Shown: positions 44,488 through 55,605 of the stretch, in pieces
How the letters are laid out: the number at the start of each line of letters is the position of its first letter
How positions within the stretch are numbered: position 1 is the first letter of the stretch
Origin: Arthrinium phaeospermum
Lineage: Eukaryota > Ascomycota > Sordariomycetes > Amphisphaeriales > Apiosporaceae
Assembly (NCBI GenBank): GCA_006503535.1
Contig: QYRS01000001.1
Span: 3,534,001-3,598,000, forward strand
DNA length: 64,000 nucleotides
Direction: 5' to 3'
Program-made: the position numbers and the translations under genes
Notes under the pieces: model-generated
Databases searched by the model: none
Told to the model about the DNA's origin: nothing
The model's input: the letters and a program-made list of their open reading frames with translations, nothing else

Positions 44488-47400
44488 TTAGTTCCGAAAG
44501 TCGTACTCCCTATACTCGGGGCAGATCTCATCCAACTCAAAGAGATAGTGCTCTGGCGTCTCCCGGTGATATGGGTTCTTCACCTCTGCCTTCTCTGGTG
44601 GCCTCTCGCACCAGTGTACCCCGACGCCTTCTGCCCCTCGCCTCTCGGCGTCGGTCAGCTGGTCGTCATCTAGTCTCTTTAGTTCATCCTCGATCCGTGT
44701 GCTCCAGTACTCGCTCCAAAATCGCGAGAAGGAGGTGTAATTTCCGGAAGCATCCTTCATGAACCTGGGCGCGACATTCGTGAACTCAGAGACTAGCTCC
44801 TCGTGTAAATCAAGCAGAGATGTTTGCTCTTCGTTCAGAACCCTCGCCTCATGCGGTTCCATCCATATGTCCTCGTCGATTGCGTGCTTCCACGAGTGGA
44901 CAATGTTGCAATATGTTGTTGTGTGCTTCCACAAGTGGTGTGTTTTGCAACAGGTGTGAGCTAAGCCCAAACCCTGAAACGTCATGTACCTGATAGATGC
45001 CTTGTATGTTAATTCGGCCATTTCCGGGCTGCAACCGGAATAGTAGCTCTCCATCATAGTCCTGTATGCGTATATATATTGACTTCCGGACACACACTGT
45101 ATCCATTGCCCCGTAAGCACCCCTTTCATCATCCAAATAAAAGGGTCACATCCTCCACGGGAACAGTGACACTCGCAGCCGTCCGATAAACATCTTCGCA
45201 TCACAGCGACGCTGAGAGTGTCAAATGAGGCCGGTCCACTGCTGAACTCGTGTGCCATTTCCCTACCGACCGTGAAGAGTGCGCAGTGCGCACCATAGAT
45301 CCCGGTGTCAGAATTGTCGTCGATGTAAGACGGCCGATTGGGCGACTGGATGAAAGGGTCTGCGCCATGCTCTACCAACCAGCAAAAATAGCTGCAAGTG
45401 TCCGGGATTTTCCACCGCCAATCCGGTATGTTTGGCAGACGGGTGAAAATATCCCTGTCAGGTTGAAACCCATGGCGATAGAACAGATTAGCTGAAACTG
45501 TATCACCAATCTCTTCGTAGACCCAGCCGACGTCACCTGTTTTACATTCTTCAACAGGCAGAGGGTGTTCGTCATCAATGGAGTAGGAGGAATTTAGTCC
45601 ACTAGATTCTACCTTTGCCGAATACTTGACCATTGGACTGTTTTGAGGCACATATTTCCGCAGTGGTCTCATGTGCGATACATAACGGCATCGTGCAAGT
45701 TCGGACGCTCTCCTGATAAGAACGTTCAATCCATGGTTTTTCCGGCTCCGTACCTTAGAACCAGCTTCAAGGAGTATATCGACGCATTTTACACAACCAC
45801 AATCCTGACATATGTGGGAGCTTTTGCCGTTGATGCAGTTGGCGGAGCTGAGAGTCATGGCCGCTTCGAGCGCGTTAGCACCACTGTAGTCTTGCTGATT
45901 GAGCATCCCGGAGCCGGCCGCCTTGACTAGTATACCTAGTATATCAGGCTTTGCTGCTGCCAGATGAAGCGGAGTCTGGCCAAATGTGTCAACTTCAGTG
46001 AGTGAGCCGGGATGCCGACTGACCAAGTGAGCTACCTCATCGGTATTGTTCCGAATCACGGCCATGCCCAGAGGCCCACATTCGCATGCTGGTGGTGTGG
46101 TTAGTGAGGATTAGTGAGGCATGCTCCAAAAGTTCCAACCACATACCTTCTGCAAACCCATGAGAAACATCGTACATGGACGAGTATTTGATGGCGGGTA
46201 TCCAAGATCCTACGTATGGTGATCCTTTTATGACGGCCGAGCTACCCTCAGAGTTTGCTTGGACTAATGCATCCGCAACGTCTTTGTCCCGATCGCCATC
46301 CAACGTATCCAACGTATTCAGAGTAAGCATTGGACTCTTTCCTATACCCTTCAGTCAGTGACGTTTCTCAATCCACCTTGATTGACTGACCTTGATAGTT
46401 GTAGCTGAAGGCTGGCACACCATACCAGAGTAGCGTTTTAATCAGTTCGACAAAGACTTTGTTCAACCCACGCTGACTCGTCGTCCTCTTGCGCCGTGTC
46501 GCGATTACATACTAACGATTCATTAGTAACCCCCCGTCCCATGTGAAGGCATTCCATACGTACAGCCCAAATTGTCTGGTGCATCAAGGATTTGTTTTCG
46601 TGAATAGTCGCACCTGGGTTTGCCTTCCTCTCATCGAACAACTTGACCAGTCTTCTCAAGGATTCGTCCAGGAAAGGGGTTAAGCCTTCATCTCTGCACA
46701 TCTGACAACACGTCCAAATTGTACTCAGTATGCGGAAGGCTGGGTCGGAGTTTTCGTCAACAACTGGTCGATAAGTGAGACTCTGGCTGATGCTGAAACC
46801 ACCTGCTCCTGATGTCATTGCGAATGGGATCGCCACAGCCAATTGTAGAATGTAGGCATTCCCTGTGTAGTCGAAGTTGAATGCTCTCCGTTTTTCTGCA
46901 GCATTCTTCGCCATCGGGCAACTCGGCCAATGACCTCGCATTTCCTGCCCTGTCGAAAATTTGAAACGACCCAAACGCATGCCTTTGTTGGTTGCTAACC
47001 GGTAAGGGCTGGGACAGATACAATATTTTCCTGTGATTGCAGCAAGTCGAGAGTTCTGGAATGGACCCAGCCCATGGCGTAGTACTTGGCGTGGAGACTC
47101 TTGCAATGGACTGCTCAACTCTTGTGTCGAAGATTGGACGTTGTCGCAAATTTCTCTGAGCATTGATGGCTTACTTGCTCCTCTCATGGCCAAAAGGGTC
47201 ATCTGCTGAAGCTTCTCGATTGTTTCAAGCTTCTCCAGGTGCCGCTGGAAATTTAGCTGCATCAGGTCGTGTGCTTGTCCAACACCAATTTGTATAGCCT
47301 CGTTACTGTCTCGGACTTGGAGTAGGCTAGAAGCATGCTCGCGGGATCTTGTATCAATCGCAGTCAGGCTGTCCCTGTTGGAAGCTGAGGAATCCCTAAG

Positions 47401-47882
47401 TCTTCATCAATACAACATTCACCCACAGTAGTGAAAGTATTAACCTACAGTTCCAGGCCGGCTAAAGTAAGCTGTAGGATATCGTTGGCGTGGTGAAGTC
47501 GCTGAGCGACCTGCTGCACCTTGGACCGGTCAAATTTATAACCGAGCTCCCTCTTCTTGTTCTTCAATCGTGTTCGCCAGGTGCTCGCGTCGCAGCTCGC
47601 CAGCTCAGCCAGAAGTTCTTCCACGGCCCGGAGCTCGGCCTCACAGGACTGTATGCTCTGCGCGACCGCTTTGTCGTGCGGCTGGTTTGGGAAGCGTGAC
47701 GATGCTGCCTTGATAGCAGTAAGAGCGGCCGCGAGGGTGTCATTCTGCCGCTTGGTCGATGCCAACTCCTCTTTTCGGTTCTTGAGGGCATCGAGGTACG
47801 CAACTATGCCGCCAGTGACCTGGAGGCCCAGCGACACGAGGCCTGCCACTGAGGCCGCCAGGCCTACGGCTTCCGCTGCCAT
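44488..47882 (-). CDS. HeLo-like N-terminal domain + ankyrin-like protein 2 (intact)
   Basis: Five exons: 47882-47449, 47395-46513, about 46472-46392, 46341-46147 and 46088-44488. They join in phase to give about 1064 residues. Residues 1-145 are a fungal HeLo-like/STAND N-terminal domain (MAAEAVGLAASVAGLVSLGL, then coiled-coil). Around 290-400 lies a middle domain with PFAMTSGAGGFSISQSLTY. Near 490 is LIKTLLWYGVPAFSY. From about 540 there are ankyrin-like repeats (FGQTPLHLAAAK, CVKCVDILLEAGSKV, FCWLVEHGADPF). Around 836-846 comes a cysteine cluster GCECHCSRGGC, and then FQGLGLAHTCC. There is no NTPase domain, so it is not a classical NLR. HeLo-like domains in other fungal proteins drive membrane-targeting cell death; applying that here is inference. 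The degenerate paralogue lies at 33738-37294. Confidence 0.8.
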
Positions 47883-48950
47883 TATGTTAGGTGTTTCTCA
47901 AAACGAAAACGGCGAGAGAAAGAATATCCCAAACACTAGGCAATTCTTAACAAGACGGGCTATTTCTTCATCGGCTCTAGATTACCTACTGATACGTAGA
48001 AGGCAAAGATCTGGGAGGGTTTCGAACTTCTGAGATCAGCGAGAAGAGCGGGGTCCGAGGCAGTGCAGGCGGGGCATTAAAGCCCAATAGACCTCAAGGC
48101 TACACTCGCGGGCTCTCCATTGGCCAGGCCTCGTAGAACATTCGAGGCTTGTTTTATCTTGCCTGCATGTCAGCATTGACACTCAAATGTCGATCGGTTT
48201 CATAATGGCGCTAGTCGATAGGCTGCTGCTGACCGCGGACCGACGCGGTCTCCTCTTTCGCCGAATATGAAATGAGCAACAAAGAAACAGAGAAAGAAAA
48301 GGGGGTTTTGTTGTCAAACCTCACCCAACGTCTTCTTCCCGAAGCTCAAGTAACTTATATGGTTTTATTTGTAACTTATAAGGGGCGTAAGTAGTTGCCA
48401 CATCTCATTCGGGTTGCTTGCATACGCACCTGTTTACATGGAGACACCCATTCCGCAACGACATGTGTGGAGTGAGACTCCCTGCTAAGTTTTGCCGGAG
48501 GCTCTACCTTGAGCAACAGGCAAGTTTGCAAGATACAATTCACCTAAAGGGGAAGATACTGTATGAAGGAATGATAAGTGTTTTGGAATATTCACATGAT
48601 TGATGGGCAAGGTAAGTAATGTTTGGTATGTATTGTGCATTATGTGCTGTTGATTAGGTGTCTGTCTATGTACTGTGAGATGCCGCCATCGGTGTAAGGC
48701 TCTTTTCCCCCGCTACTATTGAAATTGCGAGTAGTAGCACCACTTCGCAACAGCAAGTGGCCTCCAGAGGAGTTCAAAGAGCCAAGACCTAGTCACGGGG
48801 AATCCACCCATGAGTGTGTTACGGCTAATGAGGGTACTGTTTGGGGGTAGGCTGGATGTTAGCGAATGACTGGCCAATAAGGGAATATGGGGAATGGGAT
48901 CCGATGGGAGAGAGAAGAAGAGGGTTACATGATCACCTGCTGACGATCAC
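47883..48950. other. Intergenic region, about 1.07 kb
   Basis: Promoter side of the HeLo-like/ankyrin gene and 3' flank of the gene at 49682. No domain-bearing frame; a 61-codon plus-strand frame at 48418 looks accidental. Confidence 0.35.
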
Positions 48951-49682
48951 TTACCCGTCATAACGGGGCGCGTAGTACGTACGGCCCGTATCACCATCCC
49001 GCCCGGTCTTGACCAGGTAGGGCTCATCCTCATCCCCAGCGTGGCGAGCCCGCCGCCGTGCAGCGACGGAGGGCTGGGTCGGGCGCCGAGAAGGAGGTTG
49101 CTCCCCACCTGCGGAAACAAGGCCACGAGTACCAGCAGCCCGCCTTGCCGGAGCCGCATCGTCGTGGCCGCCGCAGAAGATGCGGGACCAGAAGCTGCGC
49201 CTCTTGGGGCGAGGCGCAGTCTCCAGGAACTCATCAAACTCCTGCGCTGTCTGCTGACGACTGGTCTGAGGCCTCGGTGCATGGCCACGGTGAGTCGACT
49301 GGCGGCTAGGAGTCGTGTGGCTCCACGGCTCCTCATGCACAGTTTGCGGCTGCTGGCGGTCGTACCCCGAGAAGTATGACTGTTGCTCGCCTTGCGCCGG
49401 GTCCGAATCGAAGTCGTCATCGATCCAGGGCGGGGGTGCAACCGCACGCTGCGGCCTTGGGGCCACAGGCGTCACTGGTGGCCGGTAGGGCACAAATTGT
49501 TGTTGACGCTGCGGCGCCGGCCGACTCGAGGGAGCGGTCGAGTGTCGGCGGTCCACCGTGCTATGGTGGCTGCTTCGCCCAGAGGCATGGCCGCCGCTCG
49601 TGCTATACGGGCGGTGTCGCATGCTACCGGGTTCGAGACGAGAGGGGGTATCTCTCGTTCTGGCGGAGTTGTAGGAAGACAT
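48951..49682 (-). CDS. Hypothetical disordered Pro/Gln/Arg-rich protein
   Basis: A single-exon frame of 243 residues starts at 49682. It is low-complexity (Ser/His/Pro/Gln/Arg), with an acidic patch (WIDDDFDSDPAQGEQQSYFS), a conserved-looking helix (TAQEFDEFLETAPRPKRRSF) followed by WSRIFCGGHDD, and a tail GDTGRTYYAPRYDG. A TATATA-like box lies about 150 bases upstream at about 49830. There is no signal peptide or membrane segment. The protein looks genuine by length and composition, but no family is recognised. Confidence 0.55.
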   Translation of the reverse strand: MSSYNSARTRDTPSRLEPGSMRHRPYSTSGGHASGRSSHHSTVDRRHSTAPSSRPAPQRQQQFVPYRPPVTPVAPRPQRAVAPPPWIDDDFDSDPAQGEQQSYFSGYDRQQPQTVHEEPWSHTTPSRQSTHRGHAPRPQTSRQQTAQEFDEFLETAPRPKRRSFWSRIFCGGHDDAAPARRAAGTRGLVSAGGEQPPSRRPTQPSVAARRRARHAGDEDEPYLVKTGRDGDTGRTYYAPRYDG

Positions 49683-50378
49683 CTTGATTGAGTCTCAAGG
49701 AATATCAAGATTGTGTCTGAAAAGAGAAAAGTGAGGTTGTCGATAGATAATCAGGGATGGCAATTATCGAAGGACGATACTTTGGTGGGTGAAGAAAAGA
49801 AAATCATGTTTGTGGTGAGGGGTGGTACGTATATACTGGTCCATTTCTGCACTTGTCGTCGAAACAGTCGCGGAGCTTCGTGTCTCACTTGAACAGGTCG
49901 ACTGTTCAGAATGTCGATGTTGTTTTTGAGAAAATTAGATGTTCACTGTTTATATAGTCGCCTTGTGGCCTACCCCTGATATGCACGCTCTAAACTGTTA
50001 CGTTTCACAGAACAAAGAGACCCGCGAAGAACAAAGGGGATTTCTGTCGCAGTTTGACTCAGAACAGCGTGGGTGTCTTGAGCTTTTCCTTTGTTTGACA
50101 GAAACAGCGCGACAGTATAAATATCACTTGTGTTTCAGATTCTGCATCATATTCATACCACTTGTGATGAAGCATATCCACAGAATGATCTGGCAATCAC
50201 GCCTAAAACTTACAATTTCTTCAATATAGACTGATGGCACTGTTTGACATATCTTGTCTGGTTCGACACAGTTCTGGATTTCGGCGGTTACAACCAGCTT
50301 GGCCCGCTTGAATCGACATTGACGAAATAGCTCCTAGATTATACCAACATTGGGAAAACATATTGCATGTTGCCTGAA
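49683..50378. other. Intergenic region
   Basis: About 700 bases with no recognisable gene. It contains the promoter of the gene at 49682 and the 3' end of the esterase gene. Confidence 0.35.
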
Positions 50379-51473
50379 CTAAACACACTGCGAGTACCAC
50401 TCGTTGGAGGCCTTGCAAGTGCTTCCACTCTGGCAGCACGTAGCCCCACTCCAGCCCTGCCCACCACACTGACCATACTTGGCCACGCAGTTACCACCCC
50501 CTGGGTTCGTCGTAGGCGATGTTCCCGCCCTCGTCGTCGTCGTGGGTGTGCCGGGGTTCGATCCACCACCGCCACCTCCACTGCCACCACCAATAGCCTC
50601 GGTGAAGAAGGACCACGTCTCGCCAGGAGCCCACTTGTTGCCGTTGGAGTCGGATGGGTCGGGGACGTGACCTCCGCCGTGGGCAATCCACCAGACGGGC
50701 TGGCCGGCGCGACACTCGTAGACGGTCTTGATGTGGTTGCCGGCCCCGGCACCGGGCTCCTGGGCGTTCTTGTTGGCGCAGCCGTTGAGGCCCAGGTACT
50801 TGTCGCGAAGCTGCCGACCCGCCGCGATGGGCAGAACGTTGTCGGCGGCACCGTGGATGCCGAGGTAGGGCACGGGGGTGGTACCGCCGCTGCAGCCCGA
50901 AAGCTGGGCGCCGGCGATGACGGCGACGGCCTTGAAGACGTCTAAGATCTTGATGTCAGCATTATGTCCTTAAAAAATGTGAAAACCGAAAACCAGAACG
51001 TTGGTCATAAACTTACCAGGTCGAGAACACGCCACACTGAAGCTCATAGCCCCACCATAACTCCACCCGGTAGCAAAGATGTTGCTCTCGTCGATACAAA
51101 CGGTATCCTGCACCGACTTGAGCAGCTGGTCGGTGAAGGTGATGTCCTCGCCGCCGCTGTTGGCCCAGCCGGCATTGAGGCCGTTGGGCGCGATGAAGAC
51201 GGTGGAATCGCCGGCGAGCGGGCGCAGGCCGTAGAACTGCCCGCCGGCCACGTCGTTCATGCTGCCGTCGCGCCAGTGGTAGCCGAACACGAGCTTGTGC
51301 GGCTTGCTGCTGTCGTAGTTGCTCGGCAGCTGCAGGATGTACTGCCGGTTCTTGCCGTTGACCGTCATGGACTTGGTCCCCGACGTCGGCGGGGACTTGC
51401 CGCAGCCGGCGGACGCGGCTTCGGTGAGGCTGGTGGCGCCGAGGAGGGCCAGGATGGTCTTGAGGGAGCGCAT
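50379..51473 (-). CDS. faeB: Feruloyl esterase B (CE1) with C-terminal CBM1
   Basis: A two-exon gene (51473-51017 and 50941-50379, GTAAGT intron) encodes 339 residues. Residues 1-20 are a signal peptide. The CE1 alpha/beta-hydrolase domain has [40 protein letters not shown] and the nucleophile elbow GWSYGGAM, with the catalytic Ser at about 138. It continues with [13 protein letters not shown] (Asp) and [12 protein letters not shown] (His). A Gly/Ser/Thr-Pro linker leads to a family 1 cellulose-binding module ([19 protein letters not shown], ending YSQCV) with its cysteines. The enzyme releases ferulic acid from arabinoxylan in plant cell walls and is secreted. Related fungal esterases include acetylxylan esterases, so exact substrate preference is not proven. 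The gene is intact. Confidence 0.92.
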
Positions 51474-51598
51474 CGTGGTGGCTGGTTGGGACGCCCTTTT
51501 GCTATGGCTAGAGTTACGAACACAACCGCTAGCTGTGCAGTAGTAGTAAGACTGGCCTGCACATGAGGAGTTTGATCTGTGTCATGAGTTGCTGGTCC

Positions 51599-51605
51599 TT
51601 TTATA
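51599..51605 (-). promoter_or_regulatory. TATA box of feruloyl esterase gene
   Basis: TATAAAA on the minus strand lies about 126 bases before the start codon at 51473. Confidence 0.45.
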
Positions 51606-52855
51606 CGCAGAGTCAGGCAATGATTGACGTGAAGTTCGCATCCAGCCCCGGTGGTCCGATCATGAAGGAAACTCCACCTGTCGCATGCCTGCCGTCGATC
51701 CGTGCTGCGCAATTAGGGCTCATTTACTCAGGTCCCCCGCATGCTTCTCAGCTGATGCTCGAAAGAGCCCACGCGAGTGGCTGCAAATGGACTTGTGTTA
51801 CCTGTCAATGGGCGATCAAAAGGGGCATTCGGAGGCTTGCCGAGCCGTTGAGCTAGTCTCCGTCTTGGCGCCAAGCTACTGTAGTAGCAGTTCCACCAAT
51901 CAGGTAATGGACATAGTGCCACTGATATAGTCTTGGCGTTCGATCTAGTGCTATTTACCCGACTAACACGCTGGGTCTCCCGGCAATTGTGGCATTTTGG
52001 AAAGCCACTCTAAGCTGTCAACGTGGGTTTTGCGATGCAGGTTTGGCCTTGCTTTGGAACCTGCGCTCTGGACTGGTGGATGTCCTCTAGGTCTCGTATT
52101 GTTGCAGTCGCTTATCCGGTGTGTGATGTTCTGAATCTGGCTTGGGATTCGGACAGAGGATTTCAACCAGTGATTTCTCAGGGAGCGAGTCCCGTGCAGC
52201 CTAGTCGATTTGTACGTATAGCTCAGGCAGAGCCATTGGGACAGAACCATACCTGGTAGGTCTTTGGCTCGTATACTAGCAACCATCCCAAATGATGCGT
52301 ACCAATCAGTCGTCGTCGCCTGTCAAGAAACGTCTCAGGACAGTGTGCAGTAAAGAGAGGGGGATGCCCTGTAAAGGAACACCGCCAAAGTCAGCAGTCC
52401 TCGTAAGGTTCGGAAATCAGTTTCAAGAGAACAAAGGGAGGTGGGACAACAAAGACCACCCTGGTGTCAAAGTCTCATTGCCATTTCTGTCAAACATGTT
52501 TGCGTAAAAGTGATTGTTGAAACCTCGGGCCGCCTTTCTACAAGAGGCGTCTTTGTCATCGACTTGTTGGGCCCAGCCCATCTACCAAACCCAGGGGTAA
52601 TCCAAACTCTCTCGTGATGTAGTTCCCTTTCTTCGCCTCTTCGGCAAACATCGACACCGTCCGCGTGATGTATGCTTATGTGTGGCTGCTACGTCAAAAT
52701 GTTTGCTTGCTTGAGTTTGGTTGAGGTATTTCATCCGCAGAGCCTCTCCGCCGCTGTCCCACCATGATAGATATAACCTCTGGTAAAGGTGTTACCTTCT
52801 GCATAGAACATACCCCGCTCTCATTAACCTGTCTATACAAAATAAAAAACCGAGT
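51606..52855. other. Intergenic region between divergent esterase and Hce2-like genes
   Basis: About 1.25 kb without a recognisable gene; shared upstream region of two divergently transcribed secreted-protein genes. Confidence 0.4.
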
Positions 52856-53449
52856 ATGAGGTTCCCAGAGATGTATCTAATCCTCACGACCCAGCTCATC
52901 CTCCTCGCAAGCCTCAGCCTAGCCACCCCCCTATCCGGCGACACAATCGGCCCCATAGCCCGACCAAAGCACAACGGCGCCGACTACGGCGTCGAAGACT
53001 GCCCGAAAACCATCTGCCAAGACGCCAACACCAAGCTCTGCGGCGATCTCCACACCGGTCTCCTGCCCTGGATCGTCCCAATCTACATGGGCGACGCCCC
53101 GGCCCGGTGGAGCGACTGCGAGAAGCTCCTCAAGGACATCAAGAGCGACCCGCCCAAACGGCTCTTCCTCGACGGCGACAAGCACAATGCCGGCGGTGAC
53201 GACTACACCCGCGTCGCCGGCAACGGCAAGTGCGCCATCGGCTTCCGGACCGCCGAGGGCACCCCGGGCAACAGTTTCCTCGCCATGAGCGCCGCCGACG
53301 CCGAGGTTCTCTTCCGGGCGGCCAAGACGCATGATGGGGGGAAGGGGAAGGCCGAGGGCCGGTTGTACTCCGAGGGCAACATCACGTGTGGCCGCCATAC
53401 TATTGACTGGGTTATCAAAAACGGCGAGAAGCCAATAAACGAGCCCTAG
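52856..53449 (+). CDS. Hce2/Ecp2-like secreted protein (intact)
   Basis: A single-exon frame of 197 residues with a signal peptide (LILTTQLILLASLSLATPL). The mature part has CPKTICQDANTKLCGDLHTG, the Asp-Cys helix WSDCEKLLKDIKS, the central NGKCAIGFRTAEG, the helix SAADAEVLFRAAKTHDGGKG and the closing ITCGRHTIDWVIKNG. Cysteine order and the 'DC..L', 'G.CAI.F', 'CG....DWV' pattern follow the Hce2 domain, though it is more divergent than the pair at 30.5-33.5 kb. It is probably a secreted effector-like or antimicrobial protein. It lies in gene-dense, GC-rich DNA and shows no frame damage. Confidence 0.7.
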   Translation: MRFPEMYLILTTQLILLASLSLATPLSGDTIGPIARPKHNGADYGVEDCPKTICQDANTKLCGDLHTGLLPWIVPIYMGDAPARWSDCEKLLKDIKSDPPKRLFLDGDKHNAGGDDYTRVAGNGKCAIGFRTAEGTPGNSFLAMSAADAEVLFRAAKTHDGGKGKAEGRLYSEGNITCGRHTIDWVIKNGEKPINEP

Positions 53450-53670
53450 TAATATGCCTAGCTACAGGGGGGGTTGCCGGTAGCGCTCGCAGGCGAGCAG
53501 AATAGCATAATCGTATTGAATTGGGATCTGTCGACTTCGTAGTGGCTCACGTTCACGTCAATAGTCTCGAGAAGTCATTCCTCATCATGGAGCGTGCCAT
53601 CTACAACACAAAAGTTTACTTTTCTTCATTTGTCATAACTTCATTTATCGCAACACAATACATAATTACT

Positions 53671-55605
53671 CTATTTTCCAGTCGCCTTGCCCGTGGGAAT
53701 GGCGAACAGGATAATTGTTCCCTTCTTGTCGCCCTCGTCGACACCGGCGTCGACACGGTAGTAGCCCCGGCGCTCCAGCTGGATGATGTCGTCCTTCTTC
53801 AGCTCCTTGACGCCCTCATCGCACCACGCCTCCTCCATGACGGCCGTCGTCGGGTTCAGGAACTTCTCCAGCTCGTCCTCCTCCTCCAGCTTGTCCTTGG
53901 TCAGGAGGTAGTCGAACTCCCACAGCTCGGCCTTGACCAGCGTCTGGCCCTGCGTCGACAGCCACGTCACCTTCTTGCTGGTCGACCGCACGTCACCCTT
54001 CAGGTTCAGCTCCACCGTGATCTGGTCGATGGGGTCGGCGGCGGGGATGGCGCGCACGTGCGCGTTGCCCCACTGCATCAAGGTGATCTCCTCGTCGTTG
54101 GCGAACAGCTTCACATCCGCTTGGTCGAGGATGAGCTCCTTGCTGAAGGCCATCTTCTTTGTACCAATATCGGGGTTCTTGGGGTGCTTGGGCTTGTCGG
54201 AAGTGAAAGGCTCGGCCGGCGCCTCATCACCCATGACAACCACCTTGACGGCATCCTTGATGGAGACAGCAGTGTGTCTCGGGACGACGGGGTCGATCTC
54301 CTTCTTGTTGGCCGCCCAGAAGCTGGTCCAGTCCATGACAACAACGTTGCGAGACGGGCCCTGCTTGAGAATGAAATCGCGCAGAGCGGGAATGGTCATG
54401 CCGCGACGCCGGATACCACGGATGGTGGGCATGCGAGGATCGTCCCAGCCCCAGACACGGCCGGTGTCGACAAGCTTGGCCAGCTTGCGCTTGGACAGGA
54501 AGGTGCGGATGAAGTTCATGCGAGCGAAGTCCCACATGTGCACCTTGCGGAGCTTCAGGGTCTCTAAGAACCACTCGAATTGAGGGTTGCGGTCGGTGTA
54601 CTCGGTCGAACGCAGAGCGTGTGTAACACCCTCCAAGCTGTCGACGACGGGGCAAGCCAGATCGTAGGTAGGGTAGATGTTCCACTTTCGGCCAGTTCGG
54701 TGGTGGGGGTCGACGTTGTTGCATCGGTAGATGACCGGGTCTCTCATGGCCTTGTTGGGGTTGTCGACGGAGATCTTGACGCGAATGCAGTTCTTCAGAC
54801 CCTCCTCGCTAGCGTCCTTCATCTGGGCGAAGATGTTCAAGTTCTCCTCCACTGTGCGGTCCCTCCTCTTGGACGCAATGCCCTTCATTCTCTCGTCGCG
54901 CATGGTCTCGACATCGGTGTCGTCGGCGTAAGCATGGCCCTCGTTGATGAGCTTCAGGCAGGTATCGTAAAGGTGGTCGAAGTAATCGGACGTGTAGGAC
55001 ACGAAGTCGGGCTTGACACCCATCAGGGCCAAGTCCTCGACAATGGCGTCCTGGAATTCCTCCTTCTCCTTGCTGGGGTTGGTGTCATCCAATCGCAGGC
55101 GGAGCTTGCCATCGTAGGCTTGGTGGGCGAAGTAGTCGCTGAGCAGGGCGGCCTTCGCGTGACCAATGTGGAGGTAACCAGAGGGCTCGGGCAAGAAACG
55201 AGTGACGACACCCTTCTCGCAATCCTGAAGGGCCAAGTTGTAGCTCGCGCCAGCCTTGCTAGCGGCGGCGACCTTGGCGCGACGGGCGTCATCGGCAGCC
55301 TTGACCTCAGCTTGGATCTCGGGGTGGACCTGCTCAATGTAGAAGAACCATCGGGCCAGGTTGGTGTAGGTGCCCTTCTTGACGAAAGCGACGGCGGCAC
55401 GGTTGGTCTTGATGGCGAGCCAGATCTTGGTGTCGAGCTCACTGAGCTCGTAGCCAACGAGGTAGGTTCGCAGCACCAGGTGCTTCTCGAGGCGAACCAG
55501 ATGGGGCTCAATGGACTTGAAGTCCCCTCCCAGGGAGGTGGAAACGGCAACAAGCTCGTCAGCCTTCATTTTGGATATATCGTCGAACTCGTAGGGTGGA
55601 GACAA
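53671..55605 (-). CDS. GUS1: Cytosolic glutamyl-tRNA synthetase
   Basis: A single uninterrupted exon encodes 644 residues. It charges tRNA-Glu with glutamate in the cytosol. Residues 1-125 form the GST-like N-terminal domain used for docking to the Arc1-type cofactor. The class I catalytic domain has RFLPEPSGYLHIGHAKAALL (HIGH at 146-149), DDTNPSKEKEEFQD, DPVIYRCNNVDPHHRTG, TYDLACPVVDSLEGVTHALR and the KMSKS-equivalent SKRKL at 371-375. The anticodon-binding beta-barrel domain follows. GluRS and GlnRS are related; the 'HALR..EY..RN.Q..W' and SKRKL contexts match the yeast GluRS type. The gene is divergent from the mitochondrial L1 gene. Confidence 0.93.
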   Translation of the reverse strand: MSPPYEFDDISKMKADELVAVSTSLGGDFKSIEPHLVRLEKHLVLRTYLVGYELSELDTKIWLAIKTNRAAVAFVKKGTYTNLARWFFYIEQVHPEIQAEVKAADDARRAKVAAASKAGASYNLALQDCEKGVVTRFLPEPSGYLHIGHAKAALLSDYFAHQAYDGKLRLRLDDTNPSKEKEEFQDAIVEDLALMGVKPDFVSYTSDYFDHLYDTCLKLINEGHAYADDTDVETMRDERMKGIASKRRDRTVEENLNIFAQMKDASEEGLKNCIRVKISVDNPNKAMRDPVIYRCNNVDPHHRTGRKWNIYPTYDLACPVVDSLEGVTHALRSTEYTDRNPQFEWFLETLKLRKVHMWDFARMNFIRTFLSKRKLAKLVDTGRVWGWDDPRMPTIRGIRRRGMTIPALRDFILKQGPSRNVVVMDWTSFWAANKKEIDPVVPRHTAVSIKDAVKVVVMGDEAPAEPFTSDKPKHPKNPDIGTKKMAFSKELILDQADVKLFANDEEITLMQWGNAHVRAIPAADPIDQITVELNLKGDVRSTSKKVTWLSTQGQTLVKAELWEFDYLLTKDKLEEEDELEKFLNPTTAVMEEAWCDEGVKELKKDDIIQLERRGYYRVDAGVDEGDKKGTIILFAIPTGKATGK

